The position numbers were made by a program, and so were the translations under genes. Below, one piece after another: positions 1 through 8,221 of a DNA stretch of 30,529 nt. Under the pieces are notes generated by a model, which was not told the DNA's origin, did not search any database, and saw nothing but the letters and a program-made list of their open reading frames with translations. The stretch's first letter is position 1; every line of letters begins with the position of its first letter. The stretch covers positions 1 to 30,529 of the forward strand of contig JAGXHN010000018.1 of assembly GCA_024636225.1 (NCBI GenBank), written 5' to 3'. The stretch comes from Desulfuromonadaceae bacterium. GTDB taxonomy: Bacteria > Desulfobacterota > Desulfuromonadia > Desulfuromonadales > UBA2294.

Positions 1-465
1 ACCGAGTTCAGCAACATCAAGATCGGGCGGAATCTGACTGAGCAGAAACGGCAGATAGTCAGGCGTTGGCAGGATCGTCTCGGCGAGATCATCCCAATTA
101 CGAGCGTGTGTCTCAAAAAACTCAAGATTCTGTCGCCGGCGTTGCTCCCGAAAAGCGCCCAGTGCCAAAAGATCCGCTCCCTGTTCCGGCAAGGCGTCGA
201 AGCGGGTGCGTATCTCGGGCCAGATTGTGCGAAAGAGAAGATTCTCTTCCACCACCCGATAATAGTTCCAGGTTCCCTGTGGTTTAACGGCTAAAACACC
301 CACCGCACACAAAATCTTCAAATGGTGTGAAATCTTTGATTGCCCGAACCCGAGAATGACCGTCAGATCCTGTACCGTCAACTCCCCTCGGCAGAGAAGA
401 TTAAGGAGTCTGAGCCGTAACGGGTCAGCCAGAGCTTTAAAGAGAAGCATCATATCAATAATCAT
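1..465 (-). CDS. ArsR-type regulator with C-terminal SAM-methyltransferase domain (SahR-like), 3' end outside window
   Basis: The first 155 codons are present and the reading frame runs open off the left edge. Residues about 7-75 form an ArsR-type winged helix, with recognition-helix text GQSKISHHLKIL near residues 41-52. The ELCVCDL metal site of arsenic sensors is absent (GELTVQDL instead). From about residue 115 (FFETHARNWDDL) a class I methyltransferase begins, and the window stops inside motif I (DVAELG). ArsR-methyltransferase proteins of this form include SahR, which controls the SAM/SAH cycle in sulfate- and metal-reducing bacteria. The nearby metK supports that reading, but it is an inference. 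ATG 465 is preceded by AAAGGA at short spacing; ATG 453 or 450 are possible starts. An inverted repeat just upstream suggests autoregulation. Confidence 0.8.
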   Translation of the reverse strand, partial: MIIDMMLLFKALADPLRLRLLNLLCRGELTVQDLTVILGFGQSKISHHLKILCAVGVLAVKPQGTWNYYRVVEENLLFRTIWPEIRTRFDALPEQGADLLALGAFREQRRRQNLEFFETHARNWDDLAETILPTPDYLPFLLSQIPPDLDVAELG

Positions 466-476
466 AAATCCTTTAA

Positions 477-492
477 ATCAATTTTTATTGAT
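477..492. promoter_or_regulatory. Candidate operator: perfect inverted repeat upstream of the SahR-like gene
   Basis: ATCAAT and ATTGAT are perfect 6-base arms separated by TTTT. The repeat lies 12 bases upstream of the ATG at 465 and touches the proposed -10 box. Position and symmetry suit a dimeric ArsR-type repressor. That the adjacent gene's own product binds here is inferred. Confidence 0.45.
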
Positions 493-519
493 ATAACAGA
501 AAGAAGGTCGATGCGTCAA
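490..519 (-). promoter_or_regulatory. Candidate sigma70 promoter for the SahR-like gene
   Basis: On the minus strand TTGACG (514-519) is followed after 18 bases by TATATC (490-495). A 17-base spacing to TTATAT is also possible. The inverted repeat at 477-492 overlaps the -10, so a bound repressor would block initiation. Confidence 0.45.
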
Positions 520-577
520 GCGGTTCAATTCATACACGGTGCAATTATTCAACACCTGGTGCAAACCGCACAGCGGG

Positions 578-1633
578 CTATTGCTGTTGCCATAGGGAGA
601 ATTTAAACCAGACCCAGGTGAGAAATGCGGCAAGAATTCGAGCCGGAGGGTGATCGAGTAACGGTTCAACCCATTTATCATGAAAGAGAAGACGCCGGTT
701 TACGCCTCCCCCCGGCAAAAGTGAGGCGCGATATTGCGAGCGGGTGTCAAAATAAAACGGGATCTGCCAGGCATTGTCGCGAATATACTGTCCGGTTCCA
801 TACCAGAAACAGAGTTTTTCCCTATATGACATCTTCTGAAACAAGGTCTGAATCAGTTGTAAGTAAGGAACAAGATTGAGTCGACCGGCGGCGTCCTGGG
901 TCGCATAGACCCCGACAGCCTGTTCAAAAAAATCGGTCCAGCCAAGCGACGCAAAATTCATCAGCAGGGCATTAAAAATCTGGCGTTCTTTAAACCCTTC
1001 TACCACGAAGCGTCGGGCCGATGTTTCAATCGTTGCAGGAAAAAGAATCCATTCACCCTGCAACCTGACCCGTTCTGCAAATCGGGTATCTTCGGCAATG
1101 GGGTATAGGGTGTCAAAAGGGCCAAGTTCTGAAAAGAATTCCTGGTTAAGCATAAAACCCTGATCACCATGGGTGCACTCTTTACGTTCCAGACGCGACT
1201 TGCACTCCAGATGATAATAAAGATTGGGGGATGCATGCTCCTGCTGATAAAATTTCAGGGAAAAATGTCCGGCAATCCGGTTCCCCTTACGCTGCTGAAT
1301 CTTAACGAACGCCGACCACCCGGTCTGCAAAGCGTCAATGTCGCTGAAACGACTGTCGATATGCAGAAACAGCAAGGTTTGAGCCGCTGCGTTTCGGGCA
1401 CCAACATTCATTTGTAAACCGCGCCCTTTGGCACAATGAAAGAGGCGAATCGGGAAGTGAAAATTTGAGGCGAGGCGCAGAACCTCATCCACGGTCCCGT
1501 CCGTTGAACCGCCGTCGCAAAGAAGGAGTTCAATGCCAAGACCTTGCTGTGCAGCCAAATTATTTAAAAATGGGAGCAACTGCTCCCGTTCATTGTAGGT
1601 CGGGACAATAATCGACAAGAGAGGTCTTTGCAT
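578..1633 (-). CDS. Family 2 glycosyltransferase with long C-terminal extension
   Basis: The N-terminal 210 or so residues are a GT-A, family 2 glycosyltransferase: SIIVPTYNERE at the nucleotide-binding start, LLLCDGGSTDGTVDEV, GRGLQMNVGARNAA, and LLFLHIDSRF where relatives have LLFLHADTR. This pattern resembles the TIGR04283 group (annotated as rSAM/selenodomain-associated or arsenosugar-type transferases), whose members are usually about 230 residues. This protein has 351, with an extra domain of roughly 140 residues rich in aromatics and ending in a hydrophobic Trp-rich stretch (FLTWVWFKFSLW) that may contact the membrane. ATG 1633 was preferred over an upstream TTG at 1657 because AAGGA lies 10 bases before it and it leads directly into the conserved start. 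Donor and acceptor are unknown. It sits between metK and the SahR-like gene, after a terminator. Confidence 0.8.
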   Translation of the reverse strand: MQRPLLSIIVPTYNEREQLLPFLNNLAAQQGLGIELLLCDGGSTDGTVDEVLRLASNFHFPIRLFHCAKGRGLQMNVGARNAAAQTLLFLHIDSRFSDIDALQTGWSAFVKIQQRKGNRIAGHFSLKFYQQEHASPNLYYHLECKSRLERKECTHGDQGFMLNQEFFSELGPFDTLYPIAEDTRFAERVRLQGEWILFPATIETSARRFVVEGFKERQIFNALLMNFASLGWTDFFEQAVGVYATQDAAGRLNLVPYLQLIQTLFQKMSYREKLCFWYGTGQYIRDNAWQIPFYFDTRSQYRASLLPGGGVNRRLLFHDKWVEPLLDHPPARILAAFLTWVWFKFSLWQQQ

Positions 1634-1681
1634 GCGCCAACGTTCCTTGTTCAACAAAAAAGGAGTGTGTCACTGAAGACA

Positions 1682-1713
1682 AAAAAACCGGGCCAAAAAT
1701 GGCCCGGTTTTTT
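1682..1713 (-). terminator. Rho-independent terminator after metK
   Basis: A perfect inverted repeat, arms AAAAAACCGGGCC and GGCCCGGTTTTTT with a 6-base loop, lies 20 bases past the metK stop. Flanking A and T runs on both sides would let it work in either direction. It separates metK from the glycosyltransferase gene downstream. Confidence 0.92.
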
Positions 1714-1732
1714 GTATCCGTTACAAAGTGAA

Positions 1733-2902
1733 TCAGATCCCGGCCCGCTTCCGCAGTGAAGCGATGCGATCGGTCCGCTCCCAGGTAAAATCAGGGAGTT
1801 CACGACCAAAATGCCCATAGGCGGCGGTCTGACGATAAATTGGGCGGAGCAGATCAAGGGTTTCAATAATCGCCCGCGGACGCATGTCGAATTCTTCCTG
1901 AGTGATGCGCGCAATGTCTCCCGACGGAATCACACCGGTGCCAAAAGCGTTGATCATTACCGAAACCGGATCAGCAACACCGATGGCGTAGGCAAGCTGA
2001 ACTTCGCATTTATCGGCCAGACCGGCGGCAACGATATTTTTAGCGATATAGCGAGCCATATAAGAAGCGCTGCGGTCAACCTTGGAAGGATCCTTCCCCG
2101 AGAATGCACCCCCACCGTGCGACCCCTGACCACCGTAAGTGTCGACGATAATCTTGCGCCCGGTCAGACCACAATCACCCTGCGGGCCGCCGACAACAAA
2201 ACGCCCGGTCGGGTTGATGAAATATTTGGTTTTTTCGTCAAGAAGATCAGCCGGAATTTCATGGCGGATCACCTCTTCGATCATCGCCTCCTTGATTGTC
2301 TCGTAGGCGACCTCCGGACTGTGTTGCGTTGAAATAACAACGGAATCGACGCGAATCGGTTTGTCATTGATATATTCAATCGAAACCTGCGATTTACTGT
2401 CCGGTCGCAGGAATGAGACAAGACCACTTTTACGAATGTCGGAAACCCGTTTGGTCAAACGGTGCGCGAGAGTAATCGGCATCGGCATCAACTCAGGCGT
2501 TTCGTTGCAGGCGTAGCCAAACATCAGCCCCTGATCACCAGCCCCCTGTTCACGATACAGCCCCTCCCCCTCAGTAACTCCCTGGGAGATATCCGGCGAC
2601 TGTCTGTCGAGCGAAACCAGAACAGCACAGGTCTCCCAATCGAAGCCGATCGATGCATCGTTATAACCGATCTCTTTGATTGTCTGACGAACAACGTCGG
2701 GGTAATCGACCTTGGCCGTAGTTGTAATTTCACCGGCAATCATTGCCATCCCGGTTGTTACCAGAGTTTCACAGGCAACGCGGGCATTTTTATCCTGAGT
2801 AAGAATAGCATCAAGAATTGCATCTGAAATTTGATCCGCGACTTTGTCAGGGTGTCCTTCGCTGACAGATTCCGAAGTGAACAAAAAGTCGGTCATGGGC
2901 AT
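1733..2902 (-). CDS. metK: S-adenosylmethionine synthetase (methionine adenosyltransferase)
   Basis: This cytosolic enzyme makes SAM from methionine and ATP. At 389 residues it has the normal family length. Visible signatures include [20 protein letters not shown] near the N-terminus (ATP/metal binding), [12 protein letters not shown] in the middle, and [19 protein letters not shown] in the C-terminal third. The start at ATG 2902 follows AGGAG by 9 bases; ATG 2896, two codons on, is a possible alternative. The gene has its own strong promoter and is closed by a strong terminator, so it is probably transcribed alone even though ptsI is only 71 bases upstream on the same strand. No SAM riboswitch fits in that space. 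The SahR-like gene nearby is a plausible controller. Confidence 0.98.
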   Translation of the reverse strand: MPMTDFLFTSESVSEGHPDKVADQISDAILDAILTQDKNARVACETLVTTGMAMIAGEITTTAKVDYPDVVRQTIKEIGYNDASIGFDWETCAVLVSLDRQSPDISQGVTEGEGLYREQGAGDQGLMFGYACNETPELMPMPITLAHRLTKRVSDIRKSGLVSFLRPDSKSQVSIEYINDKPIRVDSVVISTQHSPEVAYETIKEAMIEEVIRHEIPADLLDEKTKYFINPTGRFVVGGPQGDCGLTGRKIIVDTYGGQGSHGGGAFSGKDPSKVDRSASYMARYIAKNIVAAGLADKCEVQLAYAIGVADPVSVMINAFGTGVIPSGDIARITQEEFDMRPRAIIETLDLLRPIYRQTAAYGHFGRELPDFTWERTDRIASLRKRAGI

Positions 2903-2939
2903 GATGAATATCTCCTGAATATATTTTTAAAAAGAACGC

Positions 2940-2968
2940 ATCCTAGATATAAGAGGGGTTTTTGTCAA
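2940..2968 (-). promoter_or_regulatory. Sigma70 promoter of metK
   Basis: On the minus strand a perfect TTGACA (2963-2968) is separated by exactly 17 bases from TAGGAT (2940-2945). The predicted start site leaves a short leader of about 30 bases containing AGGAGA before the metK ATG. Confidence 0.75.
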
Positions 2969-2973
2969 GGACT

Positions 2974-4761
2974 CTAAAGTTCAGGCGGGGCGAATAGATC
3001 CGACATCTTCCCGGACATCTCCTTCTCCAGATAATGCGTCACCTCTGATACCGTTGCAAACGACATCAATTTTTTGAGAAGGTCGACTCCATCATTGCGA
3101 TCAAGAGCCCGTAAAACACGTTTCACCCGCGGAATCGCCAGCGGACTCATGGAGAGTTCGTTAATCCCGAGACCGATCAGAATCGGAGTATAAAAGGGGT
3201 CTCCGGCCATTTCACCACACATGCTGACCGGAATATTCTCTTTATTTGCAGCGTCACAGATAAATTTCAGAGAACGTAAAACGGCGGGATGCAAAGGGTT
3301 ATAGAGGTAAGCGACATGTTCGTTGCCACGATCAACAGCGAGACAGTACTGTATCAGGTCATTGGTGCCGATTGAAAAGAAATCGACTTCTTTGGCAAGC
3401 AGATCGGCAACCAGAGCTGCCGACGGTGTCTCGATCATCAGACCGATCGGAAGTTTTTCGGCAATGGGGACCCCTTCGGCGAGCAGCTGCTGCCGCGCCT
3501 CATTCAAACAGGAGAGACAGTCTCGCGTCTCCTCAACACCAGTCACCATCGGAAACATTATTTGTGCCCGGCCATGTTTTGCCGCCCGCAGAATTGCCCG
3601 CAACTGGACGGTGAAAAGAGTCCGTTCCTTCAAAGAGAAGCGAATCGCCCGCAACCCCATGACCGGATTCGCCTCGTCGGTCAGATTAATCTCGGCAGCA
3701 AACTTGTCGCCACCGACATCAAGAGTTCGGATGGTCACCGGATCAGGTGCCATCGCCTCGATCACAGACCGATAAAACTGATACTGTTCTTCTTCGTCAG
3801 GAGGGGTCGTCCGCGCCAGGTACAGAAACTCGCTACGCAACAACCCAACCCCCTGTGCCCCATGCTCTTTTGCAACCTCGACATCATGCGACATCTCGAT
3901 ATTACTGTTCAGCCGGACTTTGAATCCGTCCAGCGTAACCGCCTGCAACTCCCGATATGCCAGCAAAGAATCAGTCTGATACTCGTATTCCTGCTTTTTT
4001 ATCAGATATTCCTGAAAGGTCGCATCCGACGGATTCAGGATAAGGTTGCCGTTCGTGCCATCAACAATGATCGGCACACCACGCGGCACAAGTGTCGTGA
4101 CCGATTCCAGACCGACGATTGCCGGGATCCCCAGAGAACGGGCAAGTATCGAGGTGTGAGAGGTTCGTCCCCCCACATCCGTCACGAAAGCGATCACTTT
4201 TTCCCGATCGATCTGCAGCGTATCCGCCGGGGAGAGATCGTGAGCGACAACAATAACCTTGCGGTCAATGTCCTTCAAAGATGCGCGGACTTCTCCCGCC
4301 AGGTTATACTGGATCCGATCACCAACCGCATCGACATCGGAGCGTCGTTCGCGTAAATATTCATCCTCGATTCCATCAAAAATTTTCTGAAATTTCTGGA
4401 TGGTCAGTTGCAGAGCACCAGCGGCATTTATCCGCTTCTGTTCGATTGTTCTGATCGTCTCCATAACCAGAGCATCATCTTCAAGGATCAACAGATGGGT
4501 GTCGATAATATAGAGGTGATCAATCAAGCGTTGGTCGGTTACGCTGTCACGAACATCTAGTAACTGATTTTTGGATTCCTGAATCGCGATGCAAAACTGT
4601 TCAACCTCGGATGGAATTTCATCCGGGTGAATCTGCACGGGGACCGCAGTCATACGAGAGCGATGAAGAGAAAAAGACTCTCCGATCGCAATTCCCGGGG
4701 AGGTTCCGATCCCGACAAGGATCGTATCGCAAGGGATATCAGCTTTCGCCGAAACCATCAT
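2974..4761 (-). CDS. ptsI: PTS enzyme I (phosphoenolpyruvate-protein phosphotransferase)
   Basis: Enzyme I takes phosphate from PEP and passes it to HPr. The protein has 595 residues from the chosen start, close to the family norm, and begins directly with the EI N-terminal domain (ILVGIGTSPGIAIG); there is no GAF domain, so it is not PtsP/EI-Ntr. The phosphorylated histidine is about residue 202 in GGRTSHTSILARSLGIPA. The PEP-binding barrel shows LLRSEFLYL, IGTNDLIQY and MCGEMAGD with the active cysteine. ATG 4761 (or the adjacent ATG 4758) is preceded by GAGGAG at 7 bases and overlaps the end of ptsH by 23 bases, implying translational coupling. It is the last gene of the PTS run before the metK promoter. 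Confidence 0.96.
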   Translation of the reverse strand: MMVSAKADIPCDTILVGIGTSPGIAIGESFSLHRSRMTAVPVQIHPDEIPSEVEQFCIAIQESKNQLLDVRDSVTDQRLIDHLYIIDTHLLILEDDALVMETIRTIEQKRINAAGALQLTIQKFQKIFDGIEDEYLRERRSDVDAVGDRIQYNLAGEVRASLKDIDRKVIVVAHDLSPADTLQIDREKVIAFVTDVGGRTSHTSILARSLGIPAIVGLESVTTLVPRGVPIIVDGTNGNLILNPSDATFQEYLIKKQEYEYQTDSLLAYRELQAVTLDGFKVRLNSNIEMSHDVEVAKEHGAQGVGLLRSEFLYLARTTPPDEEEQYQFYRSVIEAMAPDPVTIRTLDVGGDKFAAEINLTDEANPVMGLRAIRFSLKERTLFTVQLRAILRAAKHGRAQIMFPMVTGVEETRDCLSCLNEARQQLLAEGVPIAEKLPIGLMIETPSAALVADLLAKEVDFFSIGTNDLIQYCLAVDRGNEHVAYLYNPLHPAVLRSLKFICDAANKENIPVSMCGEMAGDPFYTPILIGLGINELSMSPLAIPRVKRVLRALDRNDGVDLLKKLMSFATVSEVTHYLEKEMSGKMSDLFAPPEL

Positions 4762-5008
4762 TGACCAGCTCCTCAATCTTTGCCATAGCCATTTCGGCAT
4801 CTTCACCGTCAGCGGTCACCAGAATACGCGACCCACAGGCTGCAGCAAGCATCAAAATTCCCATGATACTCTTCGCATTGACCTGTTCATCCTCTTTTTC
4901 AACTGTAATGTCAGAGAAAAACTGATTCGCTGTTTTAACCAATTGTGCGGCAGCTCTGGCATGCAGTCCAAGGCGATTAACAATTAACAACTCTTTTGAA
5001 ATTACCAT
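4739..5008 (-). CDS. ptsH: HPr phosphocarrier protein
   Basis: HPr has 89 residues, the usual size. It carries the catalytic His16 in RLGLHARAA and a regulatory serine, Ser47, in NAKSIMGILML, the site phosphorylated by HPr kinase. Both sites being intact fits the presence of enzyme I and hprK in the same cluster. A longer in-frame reading to 5131 exists, but its extra 41 residues do not look like HPr and lie inside the IID gene. ATG 5008 gives the standard start MVISKELLI and overlaps the IID stop by 7 bases. Confidence 0.96.
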   Translation of the reverse strand: MVISKELLIVNRLGLHARAAAQLVKTANQFFSDITVEKEDEQVNAKSIMGILMLAAACGSRILVTADGEDAEMAMAKIEELVNDGFGES

Positions 5009-5754
5009 TTGACAACCTGAAATAGAGTAATGATCAGTACAACAACAGTCGAAAGCAGAAAAAGTGCAGACGTCCCTTTTCGCGCCAGAAACACCAACAT
5101 AAAAACCATCGGCAATGCCACAAAGGCCCATGGGGTCGGCACCTGTTCAAACCGACAGACACCAACAACCAGATAAGCTGACAACCCGCCGAGCAGGACA
5201 ACCATCGCCTCCTTCAAGCGAATCGCGACATCCGGCAACCGATAACGCTGAATCAGTTCAACAATACTGACCCCTCTCTGGTAGCCGCGAATAAAACCGA
5301 ACAGCCGCGTCCAGAGATGAGGAATATTGAACAACAACAGGAAAACAAATGGCGCCCAGAGCGACTCCTTGCTGGCAAAAAATATAGACAGGCAAGCCGC
5401 CAGGGGACGAACACCTCCCCAGAAAAAAGCATCGCCGATTGCAGCATACGGCGCCATTGACATCCGCTTGAAATCATCGACACTGAAGGTCCCCTCCTGG
5501 CCGTTTGCACGCATCTGCTCCAATGCGACGGTTGCTCCAAGAACCGGAGCAGCCATATAAGGATGCGTATTAAAATATGACAGATGCCGCTGACAGGCCT
5601 GTTGCAAATCGTTCTCGCGATAGAGAACGCGCAGAACCGGTTCAACCACAAACAGCACACCAACATTCTGCATCCGCTCAAAATTCCAGCTGGCCTGCAG
5701 AAGAAACAGTCGAAAAAAAGATTTAATCAGGGTCAAACGCGTGACTTCTAGCAC
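5002..5754 (-). CDS. PTS mannose-family transporter subunit IID
   Basis: IID is one of the two membrane subunits of mannose-type PTS permeases. The 250-residue protein shows the family pattern: SFFRLFLLQASWNFERMQNVG at the N-terminus, then FNTHPYMAAPVLGATVALE, the conserved APYAAIGDAFFWGGVRP, and hydrophobic C-terminal segments. Start is GTG 5754 with GAGG 7 bases upstream; an ATG just before it is out of frame and quickly stopped. It follows IIC by 9 bases and overlaps ptsH by 7. It is a little shorter than E. coli ManZ. Substrate cannot be told from sequence. Confidence 0.9.
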   Translation of the reverse strand: MLEVTRLTLIKSFFRLFLLQASWNFERMQNVGVLFVVEPVLRVLYRENDLQQACQRHLSYFNTHPYMAAPVLGATVALEQMRANGQEGTFSVDDFKRMSMAPYAAIGDAFFWGGVRPLAACLSIFFASKESLWAPFVFLLLFNIPHLWTRLFGFIRGYQRGVSIVELIQRYRLPDVAIRLKEAMVVLLGGLSAYLVVGVCRFEQVPTPWAFVALPMVFMLVFLARKGTSALFLLSTVVVLIITLFQVVKW

Positions 5755-5763
5755 ACCATAACC

Positions 5764-6453
5764 TCAGAGTAACCAGAGCATTAAAATAGAACTGACAAAC
5801 GACGCACCAAACAGTGTTGTCGCTCTGTTCACATTTATCGACGCTAAAATCATTGCAGCACCGACCAGAATAAACGTCAGTTGCAGCCAATTTACCGGCG
5901 CGACCAGCCAGAAAACAAAATGCGGCATCAGGATCAGACAGAGCAGACTCCCGACTCCAGCCACAACAACAAATGTCATCAGCGCTGCCAGGGCAAAATG
6001 ACCAATACCGGCCAGATGCAGCTTGACGATTAAAGATAAATCCCCCGTTAAAACATTCTGTTCAACGCGTTTGACCAGATGATTATTGGCCCGACGTGCC
6101 ATCCGATCAAAAAACTGACCACTCTTAGCGAGGGGCATCGCTACCAGAAGACAAAAAACGATTGTTACCGGTGTCGAAAAATCGGGAGTGGCAAAAGCGA
6201 TAGAAAGAAATGTCGCACCGATAGCAATCTGGGTATCATCAGGCGGAATCGACGCACCAACAGGGAGCCGGCCCAACCAGAGAAGCTCCACCAACATCCC
6301 GACCTGCAATCCGATCAGCGGTTCACCAAGAACCAGCCCGGCTAACGGTCCGGCGACAATCGGTCGCGACAACATCAGTTGTAGAGCCGCTGTCCGGTCA
6401 AGACCACAGATAACCGCAATCAGACTTGCCATGATCAGGTTGATAAAGGTCAT
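5764..6453 (-). CDS. PTS mannose-family transporter subunit IIC
   Basis: The 229-residue protein is strongly hydrophobic with several membrane helices. It contains the IIC pattern RPIVAGPLAGLVLGEP followed by GLQVGMLVELLWLGRLPVGA and PPDDTQIAIGATFLSIA. Together with IID it would form the sugar channel. It begins 7 bases after the IIB stop, and the Shine-Dalgarno is weak (GAGAG about 12 bases upstream). The sugar transported is unknown; the mannose family covers mannose, fructose, sorbose, N-acetylgalactosamine and others. Confidence 0.9.
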   Translation of the reverse strand: MTFINLIMASLIAVICGLDRTAALQLMLSRPIVAGPLAGLVLGEPLIGLQVGMLVELLWLGRLPVGASIPPDDTQIAIGATFLSIAFATPDFSTPVTIVFCLLVAMPLAKSGQFFDRMARRANNHLVKRVEQNVLTGDLSLIVKLHLAGIGHFALAALMTFVVVAGVGSLLCLILMPHFVFWLVAPVNWLQLTFILVGAAMILASINVNRATTLFGASFVSSILMLWLL

Positions 6454-6460
6454 ATCAAGC

Positions 6461-6946
6461 TCATACTCTCTTCATAACCATTTTCGACCACTTGGTCTCG
6501 CGCTCTGAGGGGACGCATTGCGATGTGACCGAGACACCACAAGCCTGAATTTTTTCCAGATCGACGACATCATCCGGATCAAGAAAAATAGTACAACTGC
6601 ATTGCAGTTTCCCTGAGCCGGCATGCATATTCCCGAGATTCAGCTTTTTCAAGACCAATCCCGACTCAACAGCTCTACGTGCGTCATGAGCGGTGGCGAA
6701 CAGCAGTAAAACCCGGGCATCCCCTAATTCATCGCTGCAGAGAAGCTCAGAGACGGCATCGACCGTATCAACAATGACCTGTATCCCTCTCGGCACCGCC
6801 GCTTCCATCAGAATCTTCTGCATGACAGCGTGCGCGACTTCATCATTGGCAACAACAATACAGTTGGCCTTAAGCGATGGAACCCAAGATTCCAGAACCT
6901 GACCATGAATCAGTCGATTGTCGATACGTGCCAGAACAATTTGCAT
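6461..6946 (-). CDS. PTS mannose-family subunit IIB
   Basis: This cytosolic phosphotransfer subunit passes phosphate from IIA to the incoming sugar. At 161 residues it has the family length. The active histidine is His14 in ARIDNRLIHGQV, the canonical IIB-Man site. It is followed by IVVANDEVA and, further on, LNLGNMH. The gene starts 1 base after the IIA stop, so the IIA and IIB subunits, fused in E. coli ManX, are separate proteins here. Confidence 0.95.
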   Translation of the reverse strand: MQIVLARIDNRLIHGQVLESWVPSLKANCIVVANDEVAHAVMQKILMEAAVPRGIQVIVDTVDAVSELLCSDELGDARVLLLFATAHDARRAVESGLVLKKLNLGNMHAGSGKLQCSCTIFLDPDDVVDLEKIQACGVSVTSQCVPSERETKWSKMVMKRV

Positions 6947-6947
6947 A

Positions 6948-7355
6948 CTACCCCTGCCGCTTCAGAAGAGTGCTGGCAAGATGAATCGCCTGCTGACCAT
7001 ACGCCCTCAGTATTTCGGTCAGTTCATCCAGACTGAGAGATTCCTGGCTGTTAAAAAACTTCAGCAACATCGGCAGATTGACACCGGTCAAAAGATCAAT
7101 CCGTCCCGGCTCCAGAAACGTCATGCCGATGTTGGCAGGCGTACCACCGAGCATATCGGTCATAATCAAAACCTGTGCACCATCTGCTCCAACGGTATCA
7201 ATCGATGTCGCAAACAGTTTGCGAATCTCATCGATATTATTTTCACGACGGACCGAAATAGCACAAGCCCGTGGGAGCGGACCAATGATTAATTCGCAGG
7301 CGTGCAACAATTCCTCAGCCATATTCGCATGTGCAGCAACAATCAGACCTTTCAT
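6948..7355 (-). CDS. PTS mannose-family subunit IIA
   Basis: A single IIA-Man domain of 135 residues. The phosphorylated histidine is His9 in LIVAAHANMAEELL, and VLIMTDMLGGTPANIG is the conserved central segment. It would accept phosphate from HPr. The ATG overlaps the rapZ stop (ATGA), which couples it to the regulatory genes upstream. In several related genomes an orphan IIA-Man follows rapZ and is thought to be regulatory; here IIB, IIC and IID follow, so a transport role is possible. Confidence 0.95.
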   Translation of the reverse strand: MKGLIVAAHANMAEELLHACELIIGPLPRACAISVRRENNIDEIRKLFATSIDTVGADGAQVLIMTDMLGGTPANIGMTFLEPGRIDLLTGVNLPMLLKFFNSQESLSLDELTEILRAYGQQAIHLASTLLKRQG

Positions 7356-8221
7356 GCTATTCCCCGGTCCAGATCCCGATGTAAAGTCTTGATCACCACC
7401 CCATCACCAGGCAGAAGGGCGGACAACTCTTCAACAATTGCGACGCTGCGATGACGTCCGCCGGTGCACCCGACTGAAATCGTCAGGTAGTTTTTCCCCT
7501 CGCGACGGTAGTGCGGAATTAAAAAATCGAGTAATTGGCTAAAATGTATCATAAATTGTCGAGTGACAGGTTGATCGAGAACAAAACGAGAAACATCTTT
7601 ATCCTGACCGCTCAGTGGTTGCAATTCCGGGACAAAATGTGGATTCTGTAAAAAACGGACATCCATAACCATGTCAGATTCTACAGGGATCCCGTAACGG
7701 AAGCCAAAAGATTGAAGCAAAATGGCCAACCTGTTCTCAGCCTGTTTGCCACAAACAGTGGCAACCACCAGGGCTCGCAACTGATGCGGAGTCAGATTCG
7801 ACGTATCGAGAATACTCTTGGCACGTTGTCGTAAAAAAGAGAGCGCGTTGCGTTCCTGGCTGATCCCTTCGGTAATCCCCGCAGCCGTCGAAACCGGATG
7901 AATACGCCTTGTTTCAGAGAAACGACGTTGAATCACATGGTCACTAGCATCCAGAAAAATAACTTCGGGTGAATAACCCGATGCGTCGATCGATGCCATC
8001 ACGGCTTCACCGGCCGTTAAAAAAGCCCGATTTCTTGCATCAAGAACCACCGCAACATCGGTATAGGTCGGTTGATCTTCCGTGAGAACCTTGAGCAGAC
8101 CGGGTAAAAGTGTCATCGGTAAATTATCGACAACAAAAAAAGACTCATCTTCCAATGCCCTGACCGCCGTGCTCTTTCCTGACCCGGAGAGACCGGTTAT
8201 GACAACAAGTCGCATTGTCAT
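7352..8221 (-). CDS. rapZ: RapZ/YvcJ-family nucleotide-binding protein
   Basis: The protein has 289 residues, the normal length, with Walker A GLSGSGKST at residues 10-18 and the C-terminal signature GCTGGRHRSVAIVEEL. In E. coli RapZ is an RNA-binding adaptor that controls the glmZ small RNA and hence glucosamine-6-phosphate synthase; in Bacillus YvcJ binds GTP. Which role applies here is not known. Start is ATG 8221, overlapping the hprK stop by 4 bases; a second ATG two codons later is possible. The neighbours hprK and ptsN match the usual setting. Confidence 0.96.
   Translation of the reverse strand: MTMRLVVITGLSGSGKSTAVRALEDESFFVVDNLPMTLLPGLLKVLTEDQPTYTDVAVVLDARNRAFLTAGEAVMASIDASGYSPEVIFLDASDHVIQRRFSETRRIHPVSTAAGITEGISQERNALSFLRQRAKSILDTSNLTPHQLRALVVATVCGKQAENRLAILLQSFGFRYGIPVESDMVMDVRFLQNPHFVPELQPLSGQDKDVSRFVLDQPVTRQFMIHFSQLLDFLIPHYRREGKNYLTISVGCTGGRHRSVAIVEELSALLPGDGVVIKTLHRDLDRGIA

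Noticed and set aside
2903..2973. Possible SAM or SAH riboswitch upstream of metK
   Set aside because: Only 71 bases are available, the promoter occupies half of them, and the leader of about 30 bases cannot hold a riboswitch fold.
3562..4356. Plus-strand open frame of 264 codons opposite ptsI
   Set aside because: The ptsI frame carries all enzyme I motifs; the opposite frame has no recognisable domain.
7815..7835. TGGCACG-like sigma54 -24 element (minus-strand gene interior) and similar TGGCAC hits at about 1421, 14182 and 29102
   Set aside because: All lie inside coding regions and none has TTGC at the required -12 spacing.
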